Part shown: in pieces, positions 17,401 to 25,434 of the stretch | Layout of the letters: every line of letters begins with the position of its first letter | How positions within the stretch are numbered: position 1 is the first letter of the stretch | Source: Bifidobacterium imperatoris | GTDB lineage: Bacteria > Actinomycetota > Actinomycetes > Actinomycetales > Bifidobacteriaceae | DNA: 64,000 bases | Assembly (NCBI RefSeq): GCF_002860405.1 | Contig: NZ_NMWV01000005.1 | Coordinates: forward strand, 124,001-188,000 | Direction: 5' to 3' | Notes under the pieces: model-generated | Database searches by the model: none | Seen by the model: the letters and a program-made list of their open reading frames with translations, nothing else | What the model was told of the DNA's origin: nothing | Program-made: the position numbers and the translations under genes

Positions 17401-19805
17401 GCACCAGTGGTGATACGAACTTGGTGTTGAAGCTGCTCAAGGTCGGCAATATTGGCGTGCTCGAGGCATTCCGTACGTTCATCTACGGCGGTCACGTTGC
17501 CGGTGTGCCGGACGGCATTCAAGTCAAGGCGCACACTGCGCAGACCTATGGCCTGCTTGACAATACACGCTTCACCGGTGCTGCCGGTGGCTTCGGTGGT
17601 GGTCTGATTAACGGTTCCGTGAAGAAGTCCACGGTCACTAACCTCAACAGCGTCACCGGCTTGAACTATACAGGTGGCTTCATCGGACATCTCGGCAAGT
17701 CCGGCACAGTAAGCGCGGATAGGGTATCCGTGATTCCTGGTGTCGACAATAATGCGGGCAACCTTGTTGGCTTGACCGCTGGTTTGCTCGACATATGGGG
17801 CTCTCACATCGAGGAATCCTCTGTTTCCGGTATTAGTGCCGGATTTACAGTAATCGCTACGCATAATAACGAGGACTATGGCCGTAAGCACTCACTGTCT
17901 GATGCCGACCACCGCAAGGGCGCTGAAATCGCGGGCGGTTTTGCAGGTTTTGCCGACCTCGCGCGAATCTCCGGAAGTAAGGTGACTGGGCTCAAGAAGG
18001 TCTCCAGCGGTGAACTGGCGGGTGGTTTTACCGGTCAGACCACCAAGGCATACCTACTGGATACCGGTGTGAATTCCGCGCTCGTGGAAGTGCTGCTCAA
18101 GTTCATCGTCAATCCGTTGCTTGATTTGTTGTACGTCAACAAAGCGGAGCATCTCACCGATGCGGTGGCGAAGTACAAGGAGCAGCATCTCAAGTGGCTT
18201 ACGAAGTACATTGATCTTGATTTGTTCGCCAAGGGCGACGTGATTTATCTGAACCTGCTCGGTTTGAAAATCAGTGTTGCACTTGACAAGCATGGTACCG
18301 AGAACGATGACTCTGATGACACCGCAATCATCACTATCGGAGACTCGAAAATCGAGGTTGGCTGTTCTAAGAAGAATGGCGTGGAAACAGATCCGGACTC
18401 CGATTCGGTGAAGAACGTAAAGTTGCAGCTCATCAAGGCCAATCGTACGAAGATCGGTACTTCCTCCGTGCAGGGCATTGCCGACGGTTACGACGTGTTC
18501 GGCGGCGACGCCACGCAGGATGCGAACGGTACCGGTGCAACCGGTTACGCCGGTGGTTTTGTTGCCGTGAATGATGAAGGTCTGCTCGAGAACAATGACA
18601 TGACCTATGCCGACACGATTCGTGGCACGAGCGGCTTGGTCGGTCCGTTCTCCGGTAAGACGAACCTTGAATCCGTGTACAGCTTCAATACCGTGCACGG
18701 CATTGAAGGCAACGGCAACACGTACCACATTTACCGTGATGTGCCGGCAAGCTGGTCGTATGCGCTGACCAAGGATAAGCAGCAGTTCACCAATGGCTCG
18801 CATATGGACAACACGCTTGATAAGGGCAATCCAATCGACGTGACCGGTGCGCTGCAATTGCCACTCAACCGTTACGACGTGGCGCATCTTGCCTACACGA
18901 AGGATTCCAACGGCAACGATGTGGAACCGTTTATCAAGCAGTACGCCGACTACGAGGGTGCGATTGTTGCCAACAATATCGGTGGTTCGAACACCGGTCA
19001 GTCTGCTCAGGGCGTGGCCAACCATGCACAGGCATTGAACGTATATGTCTCTGCGGCAAAGGCCGTGCTCATGCTCGATACCGCGGTGTCCGACAACAAT
19101 GGCGGCTTCACCCCTGAACCGGATGACGGTCAGGACCCCTGCGGCAAGGAGGGCTGCCAGACCGTGGACCTCACGCTGCAGAAGGTGTGGAAGGATTACG
19201 GCCGCGTGACGCGACCGGATTCCATCGCCCTGAAAATCACGGCGACCTACACCAACGAGGCGGGGGAGAAGGTTACGCCGGAGTCCATTCAGTGCTTCGA
19301 TGGCGACTGCAAGGCCGTGGAGCAGAAGAACGGCTGGACCGTGGTGTTGAATTCCTCAGATGGTTCCCTGTGGAGCAGCACCTGGCGCAAGAAGATTACC
19401 GGTCTACCGGTGGCTTTCAAGGACAATGCCGGCAAGCTGCACTACTACACGTACACCGTTGCCGAAACCTGGATGATGTTTGGCAAGGGGGATGTGACCA
19501 AGTGCACGACCTCTGCTGGAGCGGATGCTAAGGAAGGCTGCAAGACGCCAGCCGATGCCGGTTACTCGGTGTCCGTCTCGTATGCGGCTGACCCGAACAA
19601 CACCACAGGTGATCCGAATAAGGAATACGTGGCCACGGTGACCAATTCCGTGCCGCTGCCCGAAACCGGCGGTCAAGGCACGATGTGGTTCGCGTTGTTC
19701 GGCCTACTCCTGCTCGGACTCGGTACCGCGTGGTACCTGCATGCAAACGCGAACAGCGGCGCTAGCGGCTCATCCCGCAAACGCGGCCGTCATGCGGTTG
19801 CATAA
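11430..19805 (+). CDS. Giant LPxTG-anchored repeat adhesin, probable pilus tip protein
   Basis: About 2791 residues. A signal peptide (KGTRAIAGVLVSAMTLTC followed by AIPAAYG) is followed by a Ser/Thr/Asn/Asp-rich stalk (about residues 90-210). From about 370 to 2450 there are more than 20 glycine-rich units of the type YAGGFAG, AGGFVG or AGGYVG, alternating with hydrophobic units such as LLGLVKLSGLLSV or LGVAQVFVPAVKAS that end in S-x-V. The C-terminus has a Cna-B-like domain (TLQKVWKDYG, E-box-like YTVAETW), cysteine pairs, LPETG, a membrane helix and a basic tail. GTG at 11421 is an alternative start, but AAGGAG is only 2 bases from it. First gene of the pilus locus; a likely adhesive or tip subunit. 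Ligand unknown. Confidence 0.88.
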   Translation: MRVGPVVFRSRNSAKPEMPKHPWKGTRAIAGVLVSAMTLTCAIPAAYGQPSSGTVVSGSTSGVTVISNGSVVTDSTVVSAAETLKRTAGASSAKIRTVHQFSDDSQSAFTTTTILDGTNGAADSTDSTSSADAEQSANTTGGNQSGDTSATTQNSNGTGAGSDSNTAANNGNQADDTAADSSASGQTNDSNSSDDAADASDSNATRAAVTALGGRDFEGQAVATINGKAYILIGNEQQLRAIGSNKKVIGGKVYKIQQTVVNTGSVLLPKLEWQDSGPESVAYDGDADLTDSGKLRDENFDDHEGGLSLVLGSTRTKYFVKDAEGNRLSVTDSTYGPNTGQKYSATANYIIFRDIDLSSANWSPLMFSGTMLGAISASANQAGSLFDTIDPDTPGVKSNTTKPVISHVTVNQPAGNLEVDKQQGIGFFASITSTSSITSSGNNKGGVQSLGTVTVSNLKLSDVNVANNATVAHVDETLVSGLLKIVGTLLEPLHLGLDDLLTVHKKNPSNFATGAFAGRIYGDVKVTGCEVEDATVANVKDMTGGFAGYVEGATRYDIASKSLGTLITVLTNILNVIPFLGLGDLIDWLLGSTLGLNALVPVGYYNPVISDSHVTNFKQNTVLGNVDSDYAGGFVGAQIGTIIENSSVSSKNGFAATAKKYAGGFAGVSRNGEVGGLLNSLGITILSALRPQSLIESSSLTSDGKVTITAQNYAGGFAGRLANAYAVNDTLNSTIVVTATVSHAGGFTGRASAGWGLEAGTDSDEKTSDTSLIKQLTEILTKLLESNPDGAGALLTIAGVNPSIILGAQMSGDITVTSQGDYAGGIVGAGTGTVIGDSSQAHLEKLSFWNPKLSNARNLPQERSTSLSGIASVQADGSYAGGIAGDLQPTEVVGLLNSVAKIGDLTTLQKFDQFAAFTVENVPVTGPDTGWTVEAGKYYAGGAIGCASGGDVTNVQLTNVSSVTASGEAGGFIGFSGPADTVGASGLNLLGLVKLSGLLSVAEYSSVEVLQSNVTGVASGLTVTASGKATNNDVNTYTAGGFYGQANSTRTRESHVLNLKSVTADKTLSDGKAGGFVGYSTIGGLVDAISDSEDSGLLNNPSTGKLISVNDLLGAVPYLIPDYKDTTVSYVNGGSVEADIAGGFAGNFQSGKVNQFSSKELEDAALQTVKDRVATGDYAAVTNLDHVSGGAYAGGFGGKVVSGALASAGKGGVNVLGKLGTVQLSNLVDLVQGYVPYISYASVKSDDSTVETTSGNKPTDTKNPGLVVSADRIDANDSNSGSAGGFIGYGSGVQVSYSNVTQLRYTKVTEPKQLEGTDGGTYFDTAKSSYAVSGKRYAGGYIGKMDIGSAASVGNGLSLLGKSIQLTDVAKVLSVVVSTIEHSEVTGDAAGYAVLASDTSEENTAVGDATPTPGSKDNPLGEAGGFAGRVMGGHIQDSHAHNFAYIIGQITAGGYAGGIAPGDAAKILGDQSSILNGLVDTSEALASVLQDFVPTIRNSSTDAVPCGGAVRAEAVSSDGIRRGMAGGYVGHNEGGHIWGNNSASWKSENDSNGYNGPKNKAYAARIRSVYGAELAGGFTGFMESADTAETGSLHLLFGLIKVDNLLGALKMAYPTEEHSEVTGPLRNLDLDTWNAWVKAVGLNGAYGKEFAELIKNSGKIDSIDKLNDYIYGFNVVAGRSAYKGDAGQLDSGVAGGHVGLMRTGTITDGQSMDVKTVSAFRAAGGYAGTMEAGTAAQFGSVQLLGDKGLKLSLAQMLGVAQVFVPAVKASSVTGYRKGMKVAATGTDIEHGTGNAGGYVGLAVGAQIWGDRKKDGSKASSVDEALGANVTNLRKVSGRNNVGGYVGIATSGSVADVNTNASSGFLQGVLDTLIQNANPGGLVNVLQATVVTIRGAHVSADDSDWGYTVEGSYAGTDGSTQYAVNAGGFAGSLQAAILGDKDSAAAAADASQDIASVTVSDLRAVDGGQYAGGFFGLADVSSVASVGGNTAGTSGDTNLVLKLLKVGNIGVLEAFRTFIYGGHVAGVPDGIQVKAHTAQTYGLLDNTRFTGAAGGFGGGLINGSVKKSTVTNLNSVTGLNYTGGFIGHLGKSGTVSADRVSVIPGVDNNAGNLVGLTAGLLDIWGSHIEESSVSGISAGFTVIATHNNEDYGRKHSLSDADHRKGAEIAGGFAGFADLARISGSKVTGLKKVSSGELAGGFTGQTTKAYLLDTGVNSALVEVLLKFIVNPLLDLLYVNKAEHLTDAVAKYKEQHLKWLTKYIDLDLFAKGDVIYLNLLGLKISVALDKHGTENDDSDDTAIITIGDSKIEVGCSKKNGVETDPDSDSVKNVKLQLIKANRTKIGTSSVQGIADGYDVFGGDATQDANGTGATGYAGGFVAVNDEGLLENNDMTYADTIRGTSGLVGPFSGKTNLESVYSFNTVHGIEGNGNTYHIYRDVPASWSYALTKDKQQFTNGSHMDNTLDKGNPIDVTGALQLPLNRYDVAHLAYTKDSNGNDVEPFIKQYADYEGAIVANNIGGSNTGQSAQGVANHAQALNVYVSAAKAVLMLDTAVSDNNGGFTPEPDDGQDPCGKEGCQTVDLTLQKVWKDYGRVTRPDSIALKITATYTNEAGEKVTPESIQCFDGDCKAVEQKNGWTVVLNSSDGSLWSSTWRKKITGLPVAFKDNAGKLHYYTYTVAETWMMFGKGDVTKCTTSAGADAKEGCKTPADAGYSVSVSYAADPNNTTGDPNKEYVATVTNSVPLPETGGQGTMWFALFGLLLLGLGTAWYLHANANSGASGSSRKRGRHAVA

Positions 19806-19905
19806 CTTCAAGATTTCCGCAGCCTCGGTTGCGGCCAACCAATGTCAACCAACGTCGCTTCCCGGATGAAGGCCGGAAGGCAACAATAGGAGAAAGGAAC
19901 CAGTG

Positions 19906-21567
19906 ATGAACTCACTGACCAAGAAGCTGGCGGCGGGCGTTATCGCCGCGGCCACGATGCTCGGCATCGCCGGCCTCGGAGCCACCACCGCCAATGCGGA
20001 TGCCGCTGCGTCTGATGGTGTTATCAAGATCAGCAGCTCCAGCGCTGAATTCAACGGTAAGACTGTCACCGCCTACCAGATGTTCAGCTACGACAAGGCA
20101 GCCGTGGGCAACGGTACCGCTACTAACGCTGGTTACAAGCTGATTGACAGCTGGGATGCGTTCTTCAAAGCTAAGGCTACTGACTTCAGCCTGGGTACCG
20201 TTACCGATGACAATGTCAAGCAAAAGGCTTACGACTACGTCTCCGGTTTGAAGGATAAAGCCCTCGTAGAGTTCGCCAAGACGGCTTCTGACTGGGCTAA
20301 GGTTAGCACGAATGATGCGGCTCTACAGGCCGCCGGCCTCAAGCACACTGCTGATGCTACTCAGAATGGTAAGCAGTACACGGCAACGATCGACGGCCTT
20401 GCCTACGGCTACTACGTGGTTAGCCCGCAGAGCGGTTCCACCGATACCACGGACAAGCGTGGAACCGACGCCATCCTGCTCAATGTGAAGAACAACACTG
20501 CTGTGGAGCAGAACTTGAAGTCCACCTACCCGACTGTGGAAAAGACCGTCAAGAACGGAACTGAAGACTCCAACCACAACAGCGCCCAGATTGGCGATAA
20601 GGTGGAGTTCAAGCTTGTCTCCACCGTGCCGGATATGTCCGAGTACACCAAGGGCTACACCTTCAAGTTCACCGATACCTTGTCCAAGGGCCTTACGCTG
20701 AATGGCGTTACTGGAACCGATGGCAACAAGACCTTTGCTCCTACCGTGAAGATTGATGGCGTCGATGGCGATTTGGTTAAGGGCACTGACTACAACGCTA
20801 CCGTCGTGGAAAATGAGGATGGCATCACTTCCCTGACCATCGAAATGGTGAACTTCAAGAGCAAGCAGCAGTACGTCGGCAAGGCCATCACCGTTGAGTA
20901 CTCCGCGACCTTGAACGAAAACGCTGTAGTCGGCACGAACGGTAACGACAACACCGCTAAGGTGGTGTACAGCAACGATCCGAGCACCGATGGCACCGGC
21001 GAATCCCAGGAAGACAAGACCTACACCTACGACTTCAACTTCGGCATCAACAAGGTGGATGCCGAAAATGCAAACAAGAAGCTTGAGGGTGCTCAGTTCG
21101 AGCTGCAGGACTCTACCGGCAAGAAGATTGACCTGGTAAAGGTTTCTGACAACACCTTCCGTCCGAAGGCTAAGGACACTGAGGCCGCTGCAGAAGATAC
21201 GGACGTCAAAACTGATGTCAACGGTGTTCTGAACTTCACCGGCCTGAAGGAAGGCACCTACAAGGTCGTGGAAACCAAGGCTCCGGAGGGCTATAACAAG
21301 CTCACCGCTCCGATCGAGGTGACTATCCACGCCAATTACGATGCAGAAGGCAAGCTGACCGATTGGGGCGTCACCAAGTCCGGTGAAACCTACAACAAGG
21401 ACAACACCTCCACCACCATCACCGTTGAAAACAAGAAGGGCATTGAGCTGCCGTCCACCGGTGGCATGGGTACTGCTCTGTTCACTGTGTTCGGTGTGCT
21501 GATTGTGGCTCTGGGTGCCGGCTGGTACGTGAAGTCCAACCGTAAGGCCTCCAAGCACGCTGCCTGA
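19906..21567 (+). CDS. fimA: Major pilin (shaft subunit), LPxTG protein
   Basis: A 553-residue secreted protein: signal peptide (KKLAAGVIAAATMLGIAGLG, then ATTANADAAA), a pilin-motif-like segment YPTVEKTVKNG near residue 206 supplying candidate lysines for sortase cross-linking, an E-box YKVVETKAPEGY near residue 451 in a Cna-B/SpaA-type domain, and LPSTG near residue 515 followed by a membrane helix and KSNRKASK. These are the hallmarks of the shaft pilin of Gram-positive sortase pili. ATG at 19906 has AAGGA 7 bases upstream. It lies 100 bases after the giant adhesin and before the class C sortase. Confidence 0.92.
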   Translation: MNSLTKKLAAGVIAAATMLGIAGLGATTANADAAASDGVIKISSSSAEFNGKTVTAYQMFSYDKAAVGNGTATNAGYKLIDSWDAFFKAKATDFSLGTVTDDNVKQKAYDYVSGLKDKALVEFAKTASDWAKVSTNDAALQAAGLKHTADATQNGKQYTATIDGLAYGYYVVSPQSGSTDTTDKRGTDAILLNVKNNTAVEQNLKSTYPTVEKTVKNGTEDSNHNSAQIGDKVEFKLVSTVPDMSEYTKGYTFKFTDTLSKGLTLNGVTGTDGNKTFAPTVKIDGVDGDLVKGTDYNATVVENEDGITSLTIEMVNFKSKQQYVGKAITVEYSATLNENAVVGTNGNDNTAKVVYSNDPSTDGTGESQEDKTYTYDFNFGINKVDAENANKKLEGAQFELQDSTGKKIDLVKVSDNTFRPKAKDTEAAAEDTDVKTDVNGVLNFTGLKEGTYKVVETKAPEGYNKLTAPIEVTIHANYDAEGKLTDWGVTKSGETYNKDNTSTTITVENKKGIELPSTGGMGTALFTVFGVLIVALGAGWYVKSNRKASKHAA

Positions 21568-21597
21568 GCCGGTCACAGACTCCTCCAAGAGTGAGTT

Positions 21598-21626
21598 GTG
21601 AGCCAGAGTGAAATACTCTGGCTCAC
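21598..21626 (+). other. 12-bp hairpin between pilin and sortase genes
   Basis: GTGAGCCAGAGT (21598-21609) and ACTCTGGCTCAC (21615-21626) are perfectly complementary around GAAAT. No T run follows. Such a structure could stabilise the pilin message, mark a processing site or reduce read-through, so that pilin is made in excess of sortase. Confidence 0.7.
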
Positions 21627-21658
21627 CGCTGACGGGGGAGCCCAGGAAAAGGAAATCC

Positions 21659-22630
21659 ATGAAAAAGCTGCGCGGCATTGCGCCACTGCTGGTCATTGTA
21701 ATAGGGCTTGCCGTCCTGTTTTACCCGACCATCAGCAACTTTCTCGTTATGAAGAACGCCTCGCGCGCGGTCACCAATTATGATGCCGCCACCGAGTCCA
21801 TCTCCGACGAGGAGTATCAGAAGATGCTCGATGCCGCGCACGCCTACAACGAACAATTGGCCGCCAACAATGCCGGAGCCACGGATGCGCTCGCCGCAGC
21901 CGTGAACACCGAGGCGGTCAGCGAGGAATACAACAAGCTGTTGAACCTCGATGGCGACGGCATGATGGGATACATCACCATCCCACGACTTAAGGAAACC
22001 ATGCCCATCTACCATGGCACCGCTGAAAAGGTACTGCAGGTAGGCATTGGTCACTTGGAGCAAACCTCGCTGCCGGTCGGCGGCGAAACCACGCATGCGG
22101 CACTCTCCGGTCACCGAGGATTGCCCACCGCCAAACTGTTCACCGACTTGAATCTGATGAAGAAAGGCGACCGTTTCTACATCAAGATTCTTAAAGACAC
22201 GTACGCGTATCAGGTCGATAAAATCACCACGGTGCTGCCCACCGACACCAAGGAACTTGCCATCGAACCCGGCAAAGACCTCGTGACCCTGATCACCTGC
22301 ACCCCATACGCGGTAAACACGCACCGACTGCTCGTGCGCGCTCACCGCATCCCATACACCCCAGAACAAGCCGAGGAAGCCAAGCCCACATTCCGTGTGG
22401 ACATTCCTCTGCAATACCTGCTGCCCTCCATCGGCCTCATCGCACTGCTCGCCGGTTGGACCATATGGCAGCATCGCACACGACGCCGTGCGGCAGCCGC
22501 TGCCGATAGCGCTGCCAGCACTATCAGTACCGCAGCATCAGCATCACAACAACTTTCAGAACTTCTAGAAACCAGCACCACAGACGAATCACACGGGAAA
22601 GGGCGGACCAGACATGGCAAGCATGCATAA
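21659..22630 (+). CDS. srtC: Class C (pilus-assembly) sortase
   Basis: A 323-residue membrane-bound transpeptidase that links pilin LPxTG threonines to pilin lysines. An N-terminal membrane helix (GIAPLLVIVIGLAVLFYPTI) is followed by the catalytic histidine in ALSGHRGLP, the cysteine in TLITCTPYAVNTHR and the arginine in LLVRAHR. A second, C-terminal membrane helix (LPSIGLIALLAGWTIW) is typical of class C. The start at 21659 (MKKLRGI) has AAAAGGA upstream; the frame extends further 5' without a good signal. Downstream it overlaps the next gene by 17 bases. Confidence 0.93.
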   Translation: MKKLRGIAPLLVIVIGLAVLFYPTISNFLVMKNASRAVTNYDAATESISDEEYQKMLDAAHAYNEQLAANNAGATDALAAAVNTEAVSEEYNKLLNLDGDGMMGYITIPRLKETMPIYHGTAEKVLQVGIGHLEQTSLPVGGETTHAALSGHRGLPTAKLFTDLNLMKKGDRFYIKILKDTYAYQVDKITTVLPTDTKELAIEPGKDLVTLITCTPYAVNTHRLLVRAHRIPYTPEQAEEAKPTFRVDIPLQYLLPSIGLIALLAGWTIWQHRTRRRAAAAADSAASTISTAASASQQLSELLETSTTDESHGKGRTRHGKHA

Positions 22631-23351
22631 CAGCCGGGGCATTGCGGCACGGCACATGCTCGGCGCGATTATCAGTCTCGCCGTCGTCCTGTCGCTGATC
22701 GTTACAGGAATCACCGCCGCCATCATTACGCCGCAAGCACAAGCCGCCAACGTGGGCAGTCTCACCATCGATGCGGTATGGGATCGCGGAGAAATGGATG
22801 CTACACCGCTTGCCGGTGACACCTATGCCATCGTGCGCGTCGCCTCCGTGGACTTGGATGACGTCGGCAATATCGCAGACTTCCATATGCTCGAGCCGTT
22901 CACCCAATTCGAACAGAACTGGGAGAGCATCACATCATCCCAATACCATGACGCCGCAGTCAAAATCGCGGGCTATGTGAACCAGCACAACCTGTATGCC
23001 CAGTCCGCCGTCACCAACGTCAACGGTAAGGCATGGTTTACCGGGTTGCCGCTCGGCCTGTATCTGGTAGAACGTACAGGAACAGCCGATGCCAATACAC
23101 AGTACGACTGCGATCCATTTCTCGTAGCCATTCCCGGCAACGACAGCGGCACCGCATTGCTTGATGTCACCGCAGAACCCAAATTCAGCGAACAAGGCAC
23201 GGTAACGCCTCCGACGGATGAGCTTACACCGAAACCGGAAGCACCGGCCAACACCGGTTCGGCAGTTAAGGATATCGCCATTGCCGCTACCGCACTGGCC
23301 GTGATTGCTTTGCTGATTGGTTGCTGTCGCCGCCGCGATGCAGAAAACTGA
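22614..23351 (+). CDS. Small third pilin with variant sorting signal
   Basis: A 245-residue exported protein. Residues 8-45 form a signal peptide (LGAIISLAVVLSLIVTGITA). The middle has a Cna-B-like fold with the E-box-like LGLYLVERTG. The C-terminus reads APANTGSAVKDIAIAATALA, then a hydrophobic stretch and CCRRRDAEN: a sorting signal in which PANTG replaces the usual LPxTG. It overlaps the sortase gene, so it belongs to the pilus operon and may be a minor or base subunit anchored to the wall. The ATG is preceded by AAGGGCGGA. Confidence 0.8.
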   Translation: MASMHNSRGIAARHMLGAIISLAVVLSLIVTGITAAIITPQAQAANVGSLTIDAVWDRGEMDATPLAGDTYAIVRVASVDLDDVGNIADFHMLEPFTQFEQNWESITSSQYHDAAVKIAGYVNQHNLYAQSAVTNVNGKAWFTGLPLGLYLVERTGTADANTQYDCDPFLVAIPGNDSGTALLDVTAEPKFSEQGTVTPPTDELTPKPEAPANTGSAVKDIAIAATALAVIALLIGCCRRRDAEN

Positions 23352-23380
23352 ACACCGCTCGTGTGAGCTAGGGAACAAGT

Positions 23381-24412
23381 GTGCATAGAATGGAACCCAT
23401 GAGTGAAAAGCACGCCGCAAAGCGAACCATCAACAAACTTGCCCTGATCGTCACCACGTTCAAGCGTCAGCAGTTGCTTGAAGTGCTGTTCGATTCGATT
23501 CTGGCGCTGGAACAGGCCCCTTGGCGCATCATCATCGTCGACAACGAGCACTCCGAGAAGACTGCAGACATGGTCAGCGATCTGACGGCCAAAGTCACCA
23601 ACCAGTGGGGAACCACGGTGGCTGATCTTTCCGGCAATGAGAATCGCGTGGTGTATGCCCCGCAGGCCGAGAATCTTGGTGGTGCGGGTGGTTTCTCCGC
23701 AGGCGTGAAGAAGGCGTACGAGCTCGGTGCTGAATGGTTCTGGGTCATGGACGATGATGTAGCCGTGCTCCCAGACGCCATCGACAAGCTCGCCAAGTGG
23801 ACCGACAAGCACGAAGTCATTCAGGGATCCCGCTATGACTACGATGGCGGCCCGTTCTACTGGCAGTACGATTTCAACGTGCCGCTTGGCATCCCCAATC
23901 CGATTGCCCCCGCCGCATTCGGTCCTGCTGGATACCGCGTGATGGACACGCTGTGCTTCGAAGGCGGCCTGTTCAACCGCCGCGTGGTCAAGGCCATCGG
24001 TTTGCCGGATCCACGCTTCTTCATCTACTGGGATGACACGATTTACGGCTACCGTGCCAGCAAGGTCACCAACCCGATTGTGGTGCCGGACGTGATTCTG
24101 CGCCGCACCCGCGAAATCGGGAATTGGGATATCGCCGGCGTGCGCCAGCTCAACTCCACCTCCGACATGAACCGTTACCACATCATGCGCAACCGTGGAT
24201 ACATGGCCCGTTACTTCATGGTGCACGGCGACTTCCACCCGCTGATTTTCGGTTTCGGCACGTTCTTGACCGCAGTCAAGGAAGTGATTCGCCTGGTGAT
24301 GGTGGATCGCGAGCATGTGAAAACCGGTCTGGTGAAAATCGTCCAGGGTTGGTGGGACTCCCGCAAGCTGCTGCACGATCCCAACTGGAAGCCGATGCCT
24401 CCGCTGGAGTAA
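23381..24412 (+). CDS. GT2 glycosyltransferase, galactofuranosyl/rhamnosyl-type
   Basis: A 343-residue cytoplasmic glycosyltransferase of GT-A fold. N-terminal LALIVTTFKRQQLLEVLFDS and the metal-binding WVMDDDVAVLPD (near residue 125) define family 2; the conserved ENLGGAGGFSAGVKKA between them and YWDDTIYGYRA further on resemble the GlfT2/rhamnosyltransferase branch that builds cell-wall galactofuran or rhamnan. GTG at 23381 has AGGGA 6 bases before it; ATG at 23390 or 23399 are alternatives. The short gap after the pilus operon may allow co-transcription, but a wall polysaccharide role is independent of pili. Confidence 0.85.
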   Translation: MHRMEPMSEKHAAKRTINKLALIVTTFKRQQLLEVLFDSILALEQAPWRIIIVDNEHSEKTADMVSDLTAKVTNQWGTTVADLSGNENRVVYAPQAENLGGAGGFSAGVKKAYELGAEWFWVMDDDVAVLPDAIDKLAKWTDKHEVIQGSRYDYDGGPFYWQYDFNVPLGIPNPIAPAAFGPAGYRVMDTLCFEGGLFNRRVVKAIGLPDPRFFIYWDDTIYGYRASKVTNPIVVPDVILRRTREIGNWDIAGVRQLNSTSDMNRYHIMRNRGYMARYFMVHGDFHPLIFGFGTFLTAVKEVIRLVMVDREHVKTGLVKIVQGWWDSRKLLHDPNWKPMPPLE

Positions 24413-24427
24413 ATGACGAGCAATTGT

Positions 24428-24455
24428 AAGGCTCCCTTGACAAGGGAGCCTTTGT
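24428..24455. terminator. Bidirectional terminator between convergent genes
   Basis: AAGGCTCCCTT and AAGGGAGCCTT pair around GACA... with T residues on the plus strand and A residues before the stem giving a T run on the minus strand. It serves the glycosyltransferase and the nitroreductase, which converge here. Confidence 0.85.
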
Positions 24456-24456
24456 C

Positions 24457-25242
24457 CTACTTATGAATGAACAGGCCGCCGTCGCCCCAAGCCCATTCGC
24501 CTTGGCCGGCACCAATCTGGAAGTGCAGTTTGGCAATGCCCAAATCATTCAGCGCATAATGCTCATCGCCTGCAGTCGGGTCGATATGTGCTGCCGCAGT
24601 GTCATCGTCGGCATTGTAGGAGAAAGTGATGGGCTGGCGGTTCATCGCACTTGGCGCCTTCATCGCAGCCTCAACACCGGCCTTGAACCAATCCGGAGCG
24701 GCAGCACGTTCTTCATCGCTCATTGTGGCGGTGAACTGTTCATAGGTTTTCGTCGAACGATGCACGCGCTGACGTTCGCATAGCTCCTCATAAGTCATCG
24801 ACTGATAGGCCAAATGATTCTTCGGGTGGCCGACAACCACGGCAAGCAGCAGTTCTTCATTGTTGGCAATACGGCAATGCTTGGCAGCCTCAGCCTTATC
24901 CCAGGAGCCGGCCACCCATAATGTAGCCAAGCCGCGCAGCGTTGCGGTAAGCACCACGCGTTCGGCATAGAAGCCGGCTCGTTCCTTCGCCTGCTCATCA
25001 TCTCTCGGAGCCACCAAAGCGAGGTAGTTTGCCGCTCCAGTCAGATGACCGGATGCATTGGCTTCAGCAAACACCTTGGGCTGATTACGCACCAGTTGAA
25101 GGTTGAGATTGCCGAGCAGGTTGACTGGCTGCAGTGCCATGTCAAGCTGACGTGCCGCATCGTCATCGATTGGCTCGTCGTCATAGGCGCGCACGGCGGT
25201 ACGAATATTGATTGCATCAATAAGTTGGTTATGTTCTGCCAT
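24457..25242 (-). CDS. Nitroreductase-family flavoprotein
   Basis: About 261 residues. The N-terminus LIDAINIRTAVRAYDDEPI is the typical FMN-binding start of the nitroreductase superfamily (R-x-S/A-V-R-x-Y/F), and the mid-region TLRGLATLWVAGSWDKAEA resembles the dimer/FMN helix. It should reduce quinones, nitro compounds or related substrates with NAD(P)H via FMN. The chosen ATG (25242) directly follows GGAGGT with only one base of spacing, which is unusually tight; a longer frame runs to 25356 but starts in a cysteine-rich, unconserved-looking stretch. Confidence 0.8.
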   Translation of the reverse strand: MAEHNQLIDAINIRTAVRAYDDEPIDDDAARQLDMALQPVNLLGNLNLQLVRNQPKVFAEANASGHLTGAANYLALVAPRDDEQAKERAGFYAERVVLTATLRGLATLWVAGSWDKAEAAKHCRIANNEELLLAVVVGHPKNHLAYQSMTYEELCERQRVHRSTKTYEQFTATMSDEERAAAPDWFKAGVEAAMKAPSAMNRQPITFSYNADDDTAAAHIDPTAGDEHYALNDLGIAKLHFQIGAGQGEWAWGDGGLFIHK

Positions 25243-25434
25243 ACCTCCAATTATCACGCGTTTAGTGCTGGAGCAGCATGTGCAACACCCGAGTTTTACG
25301 TGTACCGCATGAAAATAGCTACGTAGCCATTGCATACGGTTGCAACGCGTGGTCAAAATCTTTGGTTTGCGCTTTGAGCGGCGTTACACTTAGGTCAAAG
25401 TGATTCCTCGCCTCAAACGAAAGGAAGGTCAACG

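Noticed and set aside
24430..24455. Hairpin read as another copy of the dispersed palindromic repeat
   Set aside because: Only the GGCTCCC/GGGAGCC stem is shared; the second hairpin is missing and T runs on both sides make it a plain bidirectional terminator.
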